Positions 15,990-23,220 of a DNA stretch of 64,000 nt are shown here, one piece after another. Source of the stretch: a virus; the IMG/VR virus record IMGVR_UViG_3300045282_000183, positions 1-64,000 of that record; one strand, written 5' to 3'. Both the position numbers and the translations under genes were made by a program. Numbering within the stretch: the stretch's first letter is position 1; each line of letters begins with the position of its first letter. The notes beneath the pieces are model-generated. The model made no database searches and was not told the DNA's origin. It worked only from the letters and a program-made list of their open reading frames with translations.

Positions 15990-16526
15990 ATGCTCGACTG
16001 CATGACAGACTTGGAGACGTGGGGCGTGCGGCCCGGCTGCGCGATCCGCAGCGTCGGGGCGGCGATGTTCTCGACGCGCGGCACCGGGCACGGCGAGACG
16101 TTCTACATGAACGTGATGCTGGAGGACCAGAAGAAGCTGGGTCTGCGCGTGGACCCGAACACGGAGGCGTGGTGGAGCCTGCCGAAGATGCAGGACGCCG
16201 CCAAGGTGTTCGAGAAGGATCCTCGGCCGCCCCGGGAGGTCGCCAGCGCGTTCGTGGACTGGTGGCAGGCGCAGGGTGCGCGGCGCTTCTGGTCGCAGGG
16301 CGGCAACTTCGACGACCCGATCCTGACCGCGTTCCTGGAGGCGTGCGGCGAGAAGCCGCCGTGGAAGTTCTGGGACGGACGCTGTACGCGCACGGCCTAC
16401 GCGATGGGCGACGTCGAGTTCAACAGGGTTCCGCGTCTCGGGGTCGCTCATCACGCGCTCGACGACTGCAAGCATCAGATCCGGTGCGTGCAGATGGCCT
16501 ACTCCAACCTCAAGCTGAAGGACTGA
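15990..16526 (+). CDS. DnaQ-like 3'-5' exonuclease (DexA/DUF5051 type)
   Basis: A 178-residue RNase H-like-fold exonuclease: ExoI DLETWG (Asp7, Glu9 with MTDLETWG), a central Asp region GGNFDDPIL (ExoII), and the C-terminal HxxxxD motif HHALDDCKHQ (ExoIII). Length and the HHALDD motif resemble the T4 DexA-like family of phage exonucleases, which trim ssDNA ends or host DNA. SD agaggaggg precedes the ATG. It lies at the border between helicase genes and the base-modification island. Confidence 0.82.
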   Translation: MLDCMTDLETWGVRPGCAIRSVGAAMFSTRGTGHGETFYMNVMLEDQKKLGLRVDPNTEAWWSLPKMQDAAKVFEKDPRPPREVASAFVDWWQAQGARRFWSQGGNFDDPILTAFLEACGEKPPWKFWDGRCTRTAYAMGDVEFNRVPRLGVAHHALDDCKHQIRCVQMAYSNLKLKD

Positions 16527-16530
16527 CAAC

Positions 16531-16905
16531 ATGAGACTGACAAGGACATTGCTCATCGCCACCGCGCTGCTCGTCGCCGGACCCGTCGTCGCAGTCGAGC
16601 TGGACAAGAAGATCACGAACCTCGACGGCACGGCGATCGTCGACGACAAGGGCAAGGAGATGGATCTCACGATCCGGACCGTGATCATCAACGCCTTGAT
16701 GTCACCGCGCGCGGACAAGCAGGACGAGACCGGCGTGGACAAGGTGAAGCGCGCCGAGCTGGCGCGGCGCGTGCTCCAGGACAAGGACGGTTCCTACAAG
16801 TACACGGCCGAGGAGATCGCGCTCATGAAGGAATTGATCAACAAGAACTATCCGTCGCCTCTCGTGGTGGATCAGGCGTGGCGCGCACTGGAGAGCAACA
16901 AGTGA
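16531..16905 (+). CDS. Conserved phage protein with hydrophobic N-terminus
   Basis: The 124-residue product begins with a signal-peptide-like segment (LLIATALLVAGPVVA, residues 7-21) followed by a domain known from many phages and prophages as a small cytoplasmic protein (NLDGTAIVDDKGKEM, LVVDQAWRALE). The export signal in front of that domain is unusual. Function of the family is unknown. Stop overlaps the next GTG. Confidence 0.6.
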   Translation: MRLTRTLLIATALLVAGPVVAVELDKKITNLDGTAIVDDKGKEMDLTIRTVIINALMSPRADKQDETGVDKVKRAELARRVLQDKDGSYKYTAEEIALMKELINKNYPSPLVVDQAWRALESNK

Positions 16906-17819
16906 AGAACGCCGCCAAGTTCTACGCCTACGCGCGGGAGAGATACAACATATTTCTCTTGCGCGAGAAGGGTGTCCCGCCGCCTTGGACGAAGGACCAG
17001 ATCCTTCGCGCAGGACGTTTCTGCAATGTTTTTCGTGAAGATGACAAGACGACGCGGTGGTTCCGGCAGCACGTGCGCGAGCGGTACATGAACAAGGACG
17101 AGGTTCTGCTCGCGACCGTTGTATTCCGCATGTTCAATCGGATCACGACCGGCGAGGCTATCTTCAACCAGATGATGTTGCCGTCGAGTCGTTTCAAGAA
17201 GAATGACATGTGTGCATTCGACATCTTTGCAGCCACGGGCGACCCGGAGATCTTGCGTTCGGCCGTGCTGGCGCTCATGCCATCAGGTCCGTATTGTACG
17301 GGGGCATATATCATCAGCAGTCCACCCGGCTACACTAAGCTGGAGGGAGTGCTGGAGGTCTTGGCTCGCTTCTGTCAGAACTCCGGCTGGCAGGAATGGC
17401 TGCATACGGCTGGAGGGCCGCGCGCCAACGAGTGCACATTGGAGGCCGCGCACGACTGGCTCCGGGAGCAGGAATATTTCGGCAACTTCCACGCCTACGA
17501 GATTGTGACGGACCTGCGTCACACGCCGCTGCTCGATCAGGCCCCGGACATCATGACTTGGGCCAGCCCGGGTCCTGGAGCACGGCGGGGGGTGAACAGG
17601 ATATGGGGTCTGCCGCACAAGGACAAGACACTTGCAAGGCCCCAGTTAATCGAGAAGATGCGAGAGTTGCTGTCGTTGTCAAGAGATGCCAGAATGTGGC
17701 CTAGTGAGTGGCCTGCCATGGAACTCAGAGACATCGAGCATCTAACTTGCGAGTGGGACAAATATTCCAGAGTGAAACTTGGTCAGGGCAAGCTGAAGGG
17801 GAAATTTGACGGTGGCTAG
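16902..17819 (+). CDS. 5hmU-DNA-kinase helical domain / alpha-glutamyl-putrescinyl-thymine pyrophosphorylase-like protein
   Basis: GTG 16902 overlaps the preceding stop. The 305-residue product matches the all-helical family described from hypermodified-thymine phages and related bacterial loci: ERYNIFLLREKG, PPWTKDQIL, FCNVFREDDKTTRW, then TGAYIISSPPGYTK, FGNFHAYEIVTDLR and ASPGPGARRGVNRIWG. Members act on 5-hydroxymethyluracil in DNA, either as part of the kinase that phosphorylates it or in the later group-transfer step. Neighbours (P-loop kinase, TS-like enzyme, UDG-fold protein, glycosyltransferase-like protein) support this. The exact step is not determinable here. Confidence 0.75.
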   Translation: MKNAAKFYAYARERYNIFLLREKGVPPPWTKDQILRAGRFCNVFREDDKTTRWFRQHVRERYMNKDEVLLATVVFRMFNRITTGEAIFNQMMLPSSRFKKNDMCAFDIFAATGDPEILRSAVLALMPSGPYCTGAYIISSPPGYTKLEGVLEVLARFCQNSGWQEWLHTAGGPRANECTLEAAHDWLREQEYFGNFHAYEIVTDLRHTPLLDQAPDIMTWASPGPGARRGVNRIWGLPHKDKTLARPQLIEKMRELLSLSRDARMWPSEWPAMELRDIEHLTCEWDKYSRVKLGQGKLKGKFDGG

Positions 17820-18420
17820 TGGTGTGCACATGATACGGAACACGGTGAACGGCAAGATGTACGTTGGCTCCGCCAAGCGTCTTGCCAATCGCTGGTCTGT
17901 GCACGTCGCTACGTTGAAGAAGGGTCGGCATCACTCGAAGAAGTTGCAGCGGGCATGGAACAAATACGGTGCACGAGCATTCGTGTTCGAAGTACTGATC
18001 ACCTGCGATATTAAGCACGCAGTCAAGATCGAACAGGACTTTATGAACAAGCTGGATGTCGTGAAGAACGGATACAATGTCCATCCAAATGCGCGCTCGG
18101 CCTTGGGACGAAAACACAATAAGATGACACGAGCCAGAATGTCTGCGAGTGCCGTGCTCGTGGCGTCGAGTGTGTCTGAGAGAAAACGAAGATCACAGCG
18201 CGCGAAGGCGCAGCACGTGGCGGGCAAGTTTGGTCAAAAGACCTGGACGCGCCCAGCGAGATACAATCCAATCAGCGCTGTGGCTGGCGCGAAGGCGTTG
18301 AAATCTTGCACGCGCGACAAGCGATGGGTCGCTAAGAGAGCCAAGAACGCTGTCGCTGCACGCCGACATTTCTACAATGTTCACACAAGACAAGTGGAAC
18401 TGATGAGGAAATACAGATGA
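17806..18420 (+). CDS. GIY-YIG homing endonuclease with NUMOD3-like motifs
   Basis: A 204-residue, strongly basic protein. The GIY-YIG domain is at residues 6-70: GVHMI in place of GIYxI, then MYVGSA (YIG), R27-type Arg in LANRWSVH, and LQRAWNKYGARAFVFEVL. A NUMOD3-like DNA-binding repeat (ALGRKHNKMTRARMSASA) and a long basic tail follow. It is a freestanding mobile endonuclease between the HMUDK-like gene and the glycosyltransferase-like gene, and is more AT-rich than its neighbours. The Tyr-to-His change in the GIY motif may affect cleavage. Confidence 0.85.
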   Translation: MTVASGVHMIRNTVNGKMYVGSAKRLANRWSVHVATLKKGRHHSKKLQRAWNKYGARAFVFEVLITCDIKHAVKIEQDFMNKLDVVKNGYNVHPNARSALGRKHNKMTRARMSASAVLVASSVSERKRRSQRAKAQHVAGKFGQKTWTRPARYNPISAVAGAKALKSCTRDKRWVAKRAKNAVAARRHFYNVHTRQVELMRKYR

Positions 18421-18638
18421 GCAAGCGCATTACGTGGTACGTGACAGTCAAGAAGATCGAGGAACGCTTCGTGCGGCGCTGGGTGAAGGGTGTCGGCAAC
18501 GAGGCCGTGTTCTCCAAGGACTCCGAGGGATGGTACGTCGTGTTCGCAGAGTGGGCCGCCGCAGCCCACGTCGGCAAGGACAAGCCCGACTTCGAGCCGG
18601 GTGATTGTGTCAAGATGACAATGGAGAAGGTGTCATGA
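18417..18638 (+). CDS. Hypothetical protein
   Basis: A 73-residue product in ATGA overlap with the homing endonuclease and in ATGA overlap with the next gene. Sequence (ITWYVTVKKIEERFVRRW, PDFEPGDCVKMTME) suggests a small beta-rich fold. No family recognised. Confidence 0.55.
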   Translation: MSKRITWYVTVKKIEERFVRRWVKGVGNEAVFSKDSEGWYVVFAEWAAAAHVGKDKPDFEPGDCVKMTMEKVS

Positions 18639-19603
18639 GGAACGCCAAGATGTTCAGTTTCGTGCGCGTCAGCGAGAACAGCATGGTCGCGAGCGTTCGC
18701 ATCGCGCGCTGGCTGTCGAACTACCTGAGCGTCGAGCTCGTCGACGACGAGCGTATAGCGGACAAGGTGCTCGACACCCTGATCATCATCAACGGAGCCT
18801 ACGGCTTCTGCAAGTATCTCGCTCCTCTGGGCGAGGCCATCTACGACGCGCGACGCGTGATCTGGGCGCAGAACGACTACACCATCATCCCGCCGAAGGA
18901 CGAGGGCGACGCCGAGTCTCCGTTCCGGAAGGCGTTCGTGCGCCGGAAGGAGATGGGCAAGCTGCCGACCATCTTCTGGTCCACCTGCGAGAAGTGGGCG
19001 TCGCGCAAGGGCTCGCACTACGTGAACTGGAACATGCTGACGTTCGACGAGAAGTACGACCAGAAGAAGGTCGAGCATCGACGCAGTCTCGTCCCGCACG
19101 ACACGCTTCTGTACTACGGCAGCTTCCGGGACGGAAGCGGCAAGTCCAGTCGCGTGTCGTTGTTCGATCGGTACTTCCGGAACCCCGAAGTCCAGACCGT
19201 GATCAGCAGCCCGTCGCCGAAGTTCGCCGAGCGATACCCGAACTGTCGATGCGTCGGCGTGATCGAGGACCCGTTCTACGCGGGGCTCGCCATGCACGGT
19301 CTCGGCCTCTACATCGAGGACCGCAAGTCCAGCGAGGAGTTCCACTCGCCCGCGAACCGCTTCTACGAGATGCTGTCGGCCGGGCTGCCGATGGTGTTCC
19401 AGCCGGAGGCTGGCTCCATGCTGCGACGCGCGGGCTTCGACCCGAGCCACTACGAGGTTCACAACGCGCGCGACGTCGTGAAGTTTATGGAGCGCCGCGA
19501 GACCATCGGCGAGGCGCAGCGTCGCGCGTGGATCGAGAGCAAGACCGGATTCCGCAACCGGCTGATCAGTCAGGTCGCCGAGGCGCTGGAGGCGCTGCCG
19601 TGA
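18635..19603 (+). CDS. GT-B-fold glycosyltransferase-like protein
   Basis: ATG 18635 is chosen for the 4-nt overlap. The 322-residue protein has a Rossmann-like N-terminal half (LDTLIIINGAYGFCK) and a C-terminal nucleotide-sugar-binding region typical of GT-B enzymes: SPANRFYEMLSAGLPMVF, then GSMLRRAGFD and a helical tail. In other phages GT-B enzymes glucosylate hydroxymethylated bases. Set among hydroxymethyluracil genes, a DNA glycosyltransferase is the most natural reading, though donor sugar and acceptor are unknown and a glycan role cannot be excluded. Confidence 0.6.
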   Translation: MRNAKMFSFVRVSENSMVASVRIARWLSNYLSVELVDDERIADKVLDTLIIINGAYGFCKYLAPLGEAIYDARRVIWAQNDYTIIPPKDEGDAESPFRKAFVRRKEMGKLPTIFWSTCEKWASRKGSHYVNWNMLTFDEKYDQKKVEHRRSLVPHDTLLYYGSFRDGSGKSSRVSLFDRYFRNPEVQTVISSPSPKFAERYPNCRCVGVIEDPFYAGLAMHGLGLYIEDRKSSEEFHSPANRFYEMLSAGLPMVFQPEAGSMLRRAGFDPSHYEVHNARDVVKFMERRETIGEAQRRAWIESKTGFRNRLISQVAEALEALP

Positions 19604-19845
19604 CGCAGTACGTCGACAAGTGTTTGCTGTGTAAGGGCGACTCCGGTGTCGTCGACAGTAGACCTGTCGGTGAGACCGTGCGCCGAAGAAGAAAGTGCTT
19701 GTCATGTTGGGAGCGCTGGACAATATTCGAAGTGAGACGTGAGGATAGAAAAGACGTGAGAGTAGATGCTGTCCGAATAAATCGTCTGAGACTAGCTGCC
19801 GAGTTTCTAACCGAGATAGCCACCAACTTGGAGCAGAAAACATGA
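19600..19845 (+). CDS. NrdR-like zinc-ribbon protein
   Basis: GTG 19600 overlaps the previous stop. The 81-residue product matches the zinc-ribbon half of the bacterial repressor NrdR: CLLCKGDSGVVDSRPV, RRRRKCLSCWERWTIFEV (two CxxC pairs and the VDSRP motif), followed by a short helical tail. The ATP-cone of NrdR (~150 residues) is missing. It may bind NrdR-type operators to influence host ribonucleotide reductase, or simply be a DNA-binding adaptor. A second zinc ribbon of this type is at 38565-38810. Confidence 0.75.
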   Translation: MTQYVDKCLLCKGDSGVVDSRPVGETVRRRRKCLSCWERWTIFEVRREDRKDVRVDAVRINRLRLAAEFLTEIATNLEQKT

Positions 19846-20390
19846 TCATCTCCCTGCGAGGCACGTCCGGCAGCGGCAAGTCCACGCTCGTGCGCAAGAT
19901 CACGGCGCTCTACGAGGACGGAGGCACGCCCTTCTTCGTGGACGGCAGGAAGAAGGCGTACTACACGACGCACAACCGGGGCGGCGGGCGCGGGACGGCG
20001 CTGGTCGTGCCCGGGCACTACGACATTGCGAACGGTGGCATCGACACGCTGAAGTCACTGGACGAGGCCTATGAGATCGCGAGTCGCGCCGACAATGACG
20101 GCCACGACGTGCTCATGGAGGGCAAGAACATGAGCGACGGGCCACCGCACGCCTTGACGCTGTGCAGGGACGGGCGCGACGTGCGCGTGGTGCACATACT
20201 GGAGCCGGTCTGGAAGTGCTATCACGCGGTGCGCAAGCGCGGGCATCACATACAGATGGAGACCATCGTACGGACACACGAGAAGTGCCTGCGCGACGTT
20301 CAGACTTTTCGCACGCTCGGTCTCGAGCACGTGCGACAGGAGGGGAGAGAGAAGTGCCTCGAGATCGTGAAGTGGTGGCTGGCGCTGTGA
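19842..20390 (+). CDS. P-loop kinase, candidate 5-hydroxymethyluracil DNA kinase
   Basis: A 182-residue kinase with Walker A GTSGSGKST (residues 7-15), a Walker B-like VLMEGKN segment and a LID-like Arg/Lys region (KCYHAVRKRGHH). Size and layout fit nucleotide or base kinases of the AAA-like kinase group seen in thymine-hypermodifying phages, where the P-loop kinase phosphorylates hmU in DNA. The genomic link to the HMUDK-helical-domain gene at 16902 supports this; T4 Pnk-like or dNMP kinase activity is the alternative. Confidence 0.65.
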   Translation: MIISLRGTSGSGKSTLVRKITALYEDGGTPFFVDGRKKAYYTTHNRGGGRGTALVVPGHYDIANGGIDTLKSLDEAYEIASRADNDGHDVLMEGKNMSDGPPHALTLCRDGRDVRVVHILEPVWKCYHAVRKRGHHIQMETIVRTHEKCLRDVQTFRTLGLEHVRQEGREKCLEIVKWWLAL

Positions 20391-20971
20391 CAGTCGAGAA
20401 ACCCATGCTGATCGGCATGTGCAACCCCGTGTCCCAAGAGCCGGGACACGAGCTCTACCCGCATCCGGACGGCTGCACCGGCCATCGGCTGTGGAAGATG
20501 CTCCAGGAGCGCCTGCCGCACGTGTCGCGGCGACACTACCTCGAGACGTTCGAGCGGCGCAATCTCGTGTGCGGCGTCGCGTGGAACCGCGCGCTTGGCC
20601 GGGCCGAGGCCGATCGCATCTACGCCGAGCTCTGGGGCAGCAGACGCACCGTCGTTCTCCTCGGCGAGGACGTGCGCCGCGCGTTCGGGCACCCCCGGCT
20701 TCTCGTCGAGCCGCAGGTGATCGGGGGTTGCACGTGGCGGCAGCTTCCGCATCCCAGTGGTCGCAATCTCTGGTACAACAGCCCGAACCATCGCAAGATG
20801 GCGGGCACACTGATGGAGGAGCTCTATGTGGCGTATCACCGTGATGATGATCATGTTCGTGCTGATCGGGATCGCTCTGCTGCGGCTGGAGCCGCTGCCG
20901 ATCGTGATCAGCGGCGACGACGCGGTGCCGCTGCTCGCCGAGCGAAGGACGACGGCGTCGAGTATGAGTAG
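20387..20971 (+). CDS. Uracil-DNA-glycosylase-fold protein
   Basis: GTG 20387 overlaps the kinase stop. Residues ~8-150 follow the UDG fold: MLIGMCNPVSQ (motif A region), GCTGHRLWKML, FERRNLV, RTVVLLGEDVRRAFG, and LPHPSGRNLWYN (motif B HPSG). The usual catalytic Asp/Asn of motif A is not obvious, so it may be a catalytically changed member. In base-modification loci such proteins could remove or process modified bases. The last ~45 residues are Arg/Asp/Ala-rich and overlap the next gene by 146 nt, so the true end may be earlier. Confidence 0.65.
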   Translation: MTVEKPMLIGMCNPVSQEPGHELYPHPDGCTGHRLWKMLQERLPHVSRRHYLETFERRNLVCGVAWNRALGRAEADRIYAELWGSRRTVVLLGEDVRRAFGHPRLLVEPQVIGGCTWRQLPHPSGRNLWYNSPNHRKMAGTLMEELYVAYHRDDDHVRADRDRSAAAGAAADRDQRRRRGAAARRAKDDGVEYE

Positions 20972-21104
20972 TGGCGCACCGATCTGCGCGCAGATGGTCG
21001 TGACGGGTGGTGGCGGCGCGTCCGGGACGACGGTGTTGGTGCCGTGCGCGACGAGTGCGACCAGCGGAACTTGGGTAACGACAACTAGAAAGGGAGGAGA
21101 CTGA
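20826..21104 (+). CDS. Small membrane-anchored or secreted protein
   Basis: ATG 20826 has an SD (ggagg) 7 nt upstream. The 92-residue product starts with a hydrophobic helix (VMMIMFVLIGIALLRLEPL) followed by a Ser/Thr/Gly-rich region with two Cys. It overlaps the 3' end of the UDG-fold gene in another frame, which is longer than usual in this genome. Function unknown. Confidence 0.5.
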   Translation: MWRITVMMIMFVLIGIALLRLEPLPIVISGDDAVPLLAERRTTASSMSSGAPICAQMVVTGGGGASGTTVLVPCATSATSGTWVTTTRKGGD

Positions 21105-21105
21105 C

Positions 21106-22215
21106 ATGTACGTACTCATCGAGCGAAACGTGTGCGACTTGCTGCCGAGAGGTCTCGGGTTCATGCGCGACAAGCCTCGCGAGAAGACCCGGAACGGCGA
21201 TGCGCTGGTGGCTCCGGCTCCGGTGATGTCGGTCTACCAGCGACCGACCGAGCGCGTGCTGCGCAGTCCGCAGCGCGACGCCAATCCATTCTTCCACCTG
21301 ATCGAGAGCCTGTGGATGCTGGCCGGTCGTGACGACGTGGCGACGCTGAACCACTACGTCGGTGACTTCGGCGGGCGCTACGCCGAGGAGGACGGCCGGG
21401 TCCACGGCGCGTATGGTCATCGGTGGCGCGTCGGGCTGGGGTTTGATCAGCTCGACGTGATCGTGAGACGTCTGCTCGAGAACCCGAGTGACCGGCAGTG
21501 TGTTCTGCAGATGTGGGACGCGCGAGCCGACACGTTGCATCAGGACGGCTTCGACGACCTGCTTGGTGACTGGAAGGACCGCCCGTGCAACACGCACGTC
21601 TACTTCCGGGTGCGGACCGTGCCGATTGATCCTATCATGTACGGCGATGGTGTCGTTCTGCCGCGCTACGAGTACGTGCTCGACATGACCGTGTGCTGTC
21701 GCAGCAACGACGTGGTCTTGGGTGCGTACGGTGCGAACGCCGTGCACTTCAGCATGCTCCAGGAGTACGTGGCCGGGCGAGTGCGGACGCAGGTCGGCAC
21801 GATGTATCAGCTCTCGAACAACTATCACGTCTACGTCGATCAGCTCGCGAAGATGGAAAAGCGTCTGTTCGACGGCAAGCCGACGCAGAACCTCGCGAAT
21901 GAAATGCAGCCCTACGGCGTGGGTGTCGGCTGGGAGGCCGAGCCGATCGGCGAGCACTGGGGCGCGTGGGACGATGATCTGCACGCATTCATGGAGTGTC
22001 ACGACGTGCTGTGGAGCATTCCCGCTCCATCACTCGAAATGAGGGCGGAGGTGAGTAACAGGTGGTTCGCGCAGGTGGCCTGGAAGGTGGCGTTCGCCTA
22101 CTTCTGTCACAAGCACGATCGTCGCGACGAGGCGCTCGCTGTGGCCGGGCAGATCGAGGCCGGCGACTGGCGCGGCGCGTGCGTGGAGTGGCTGCTGCGG
22201 AGGTACGCGCGATGA
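21106..22215 (+). CDS. Thymidylate synthase-family enzyme, probable dUMP hydroxymethylase
   Basis: A 369-residue TS-fold enzyme. Seen are IESLWMLAG (conserved Glu, 65-73), RVHGAYGHRWR, SDRQCVLQMWD (phosphate-binding Arg), the nucleophile Cys161 in RPCNTH, CCRSND (197-202) and GAYGANAVHFSML, with Asn211 at the position that selects dUMP over dCMP. It is longer than standard TS (~264). In thymine-modifying phages the TS homologue makes 5-hydroxymethyl-dUMP. TS and hydroxymethylase cannot be separated by eye; the neighbouring kinase and HMUDK-like genes favour hydroxymethylase. SD gggaggag; stop overlaps the HD gene. Confidence 0.85.
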   Translation: MYVLIERNVCDLLPRGLGFMRDKPREKTRNGDALVAPAPVMSVYQRPTERVLRSPQRDANPFFHLIESLWMLAGRDDVATLNHYVGDFGGRYAEEDGRVHGAYGHRWRVGLGFDQLDVIVRRLLENPSDRQCVLQMWDARADTLHQDGFDDLLGDWKDRPCNTHVYFRVRTVPIDPIMYGDGVVLPRYEYVLDMTVCCRSNDVVLGAYGANAVHFSMLQEYVAGRVRTQVGTMYQLSNNYHVYVDQLAKMEKRLFDGKPTQNLANEMQPYGVGVGWEAEPIGEHWGAWDDDLHAFMECHDVLWSIPAPSLEMRAEVSNRWFAQVAWKVAFAYFCHKHDRRDEALAVAGQIEAGDWRGACVEWLLRRYAR

Positions 22216-22784
22216 TCAACCTCTCGGAGGATCCGCGCGCGGCGCTCGAGCTGACGCGCTATCACTCGTGGCGACGACTGCGCGATCAGTCGGTTGGCGA
22301 GCACTCGTGCCAGATCATGAGAATACTTCTCACGGTGTGGCCCGATTGTCCTCGTCGAATGCTCGTGTACGCCGTGACGCACGACATGGGCGAGATGGCC
22401 GGGGACATTCAGTATCCGTACAAGCTGAAGTACCCCGAACTCAAGCCACTCATGGACCGGGTGGAAAAGGACGTGGTCGGTGTCATGCGCGACGGGCTGG
22501 GTGCACCCCCAGCCGTGATGTTATCGAAATATGAGCTTGACGTATTCAAGATCGTGGAATTTGTGGAGATGTTCGAGTATGGTCTCTCTGAACAAGGAAT
22601 GGGAAATCAGTATGCTCGTATCATCTCTTCCCGATGTATATTGGCAGCGTCTGAGTTGATGGGCAGACTGGAACCCGGTGATGCACTCGACATCAGACCG
22701 GCGATAAAGAGGTATGTAGATGCGCGCGCGGAATGGGAAGGGCAAAATCAAAACACTACCGCTTCCGACAAGAAAGAGACTTAG
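22212..22784 (+). CDS. HD-domain phosphohydrolase (5'-deoxynucleotidase-like)
   Basis: ATG 22212 in ATGA overlap with the TS-like gene. The 190-residue protein has the metal-binding HD pattern: RYHSWRRL, GEHSCQIMRIL (His), THDMGEMAGDI (HD pair, about 58-59) and PYKLKYPELK, closely resembling YfbR-type deoxynucleotidases. Directly coupled to the TS-like gene, it may remove dTMP or dTTP so that modified nucleotides are used. Its 3' end is overlapped by the HNH endonuclease gene (65 nt), suggesting that the mobile gene inserted at this end. Confidence 0.82.
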   Translation: MINLSEDPRAALELTRYHSWRRLRDQSVGEHSCQIMRILLTVWPDCPRRMLVYAVTHDMGEMAGDIQYPYKLKYPELKPLMDRVEKDVVGVMRDGLGAPPAVMLSKYELDVFKIVEFVEMFEYGLSEQGMGNQYARIISSRCILAASELMGRLEPGDALDIRPAIKRYVDARAEWEGQNQNTTASDKKET

Positions 22785-23220
22785 AGAACTATTCATCTAC
22801 GACGAGAAGCGTGGTGTTCTCATAAATCGAGTGAGCTACGGCCACAGATTTGCCGGAGCGATCGTGGGAAGGCCAGACAGATGCGGCGCGTTGCAGGCGA
22901 TGGTAGACGGAAAGTTGTACTTCGTGCATCGCCTGATTTGGAAATACGTGAAAGGAAAAGATCCCAAGCACACGATAGATCATAAGAACCGAAAATGTGA
23001 TTTTAACCAGGCTTCTAATCTTCGAGACTTCACGATGCGACAGCAAGGATACAACAGAAAATTAAGTAAAAAGAACAAATCTGGCGTGGCTGGAGTATTC
23101 AAGATGGGAGACGGGAGATGGAGAGTTCGCATCGGAGAAACTGGGTTGGGGAAATACCGTTCCAAGCGTGAAGCAATAAGAGTCCGAAGACAAGCAGAAC
23201 AAATGGAGACACAGCGATGA
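22720..23220 (+). CDS. HNH homing endonuclease with AP2-like C-terminus
   Basis: A 166-residue, very basic protein. The HNH core is VHRLIWKYVKGKDPKHTIDHKN at residues ~69-90 (with IDH as the central H), followed by SNLRDFTMRQQGYN. The C-terminal KSGVAGVFKMGDGRWRVRI is an AP2-like DNA-binding domain. The gene is clearly more AT-rich than its surroundings, a sign of transfer, and lies over the 3' end of the HD phosphohydrolase gene. Confidence 0.88.
   Translation: MRARNGKGKIKTLPLPTRKRLRELFIYDEKRGVLINRVSYGHRFAGAIVGRPDRCGALQAMVDGKLYFVHRLIWKYVKGKDPKHTIDHKNRKCDFNQASNLRDFTMRQQGYNRKLSKKNKSGVAGVFKMGDGRWRVRIGETGLGKYRSKREAIRVRRQAEQMETQR

Noticed and set aside
18332-19903. 523-codon minus-strand frame opposite the glycosyltransferase-like gene
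   Set aside because: Shadow frame; the plus-strand genes have overlapping starts and recognisable motifs.
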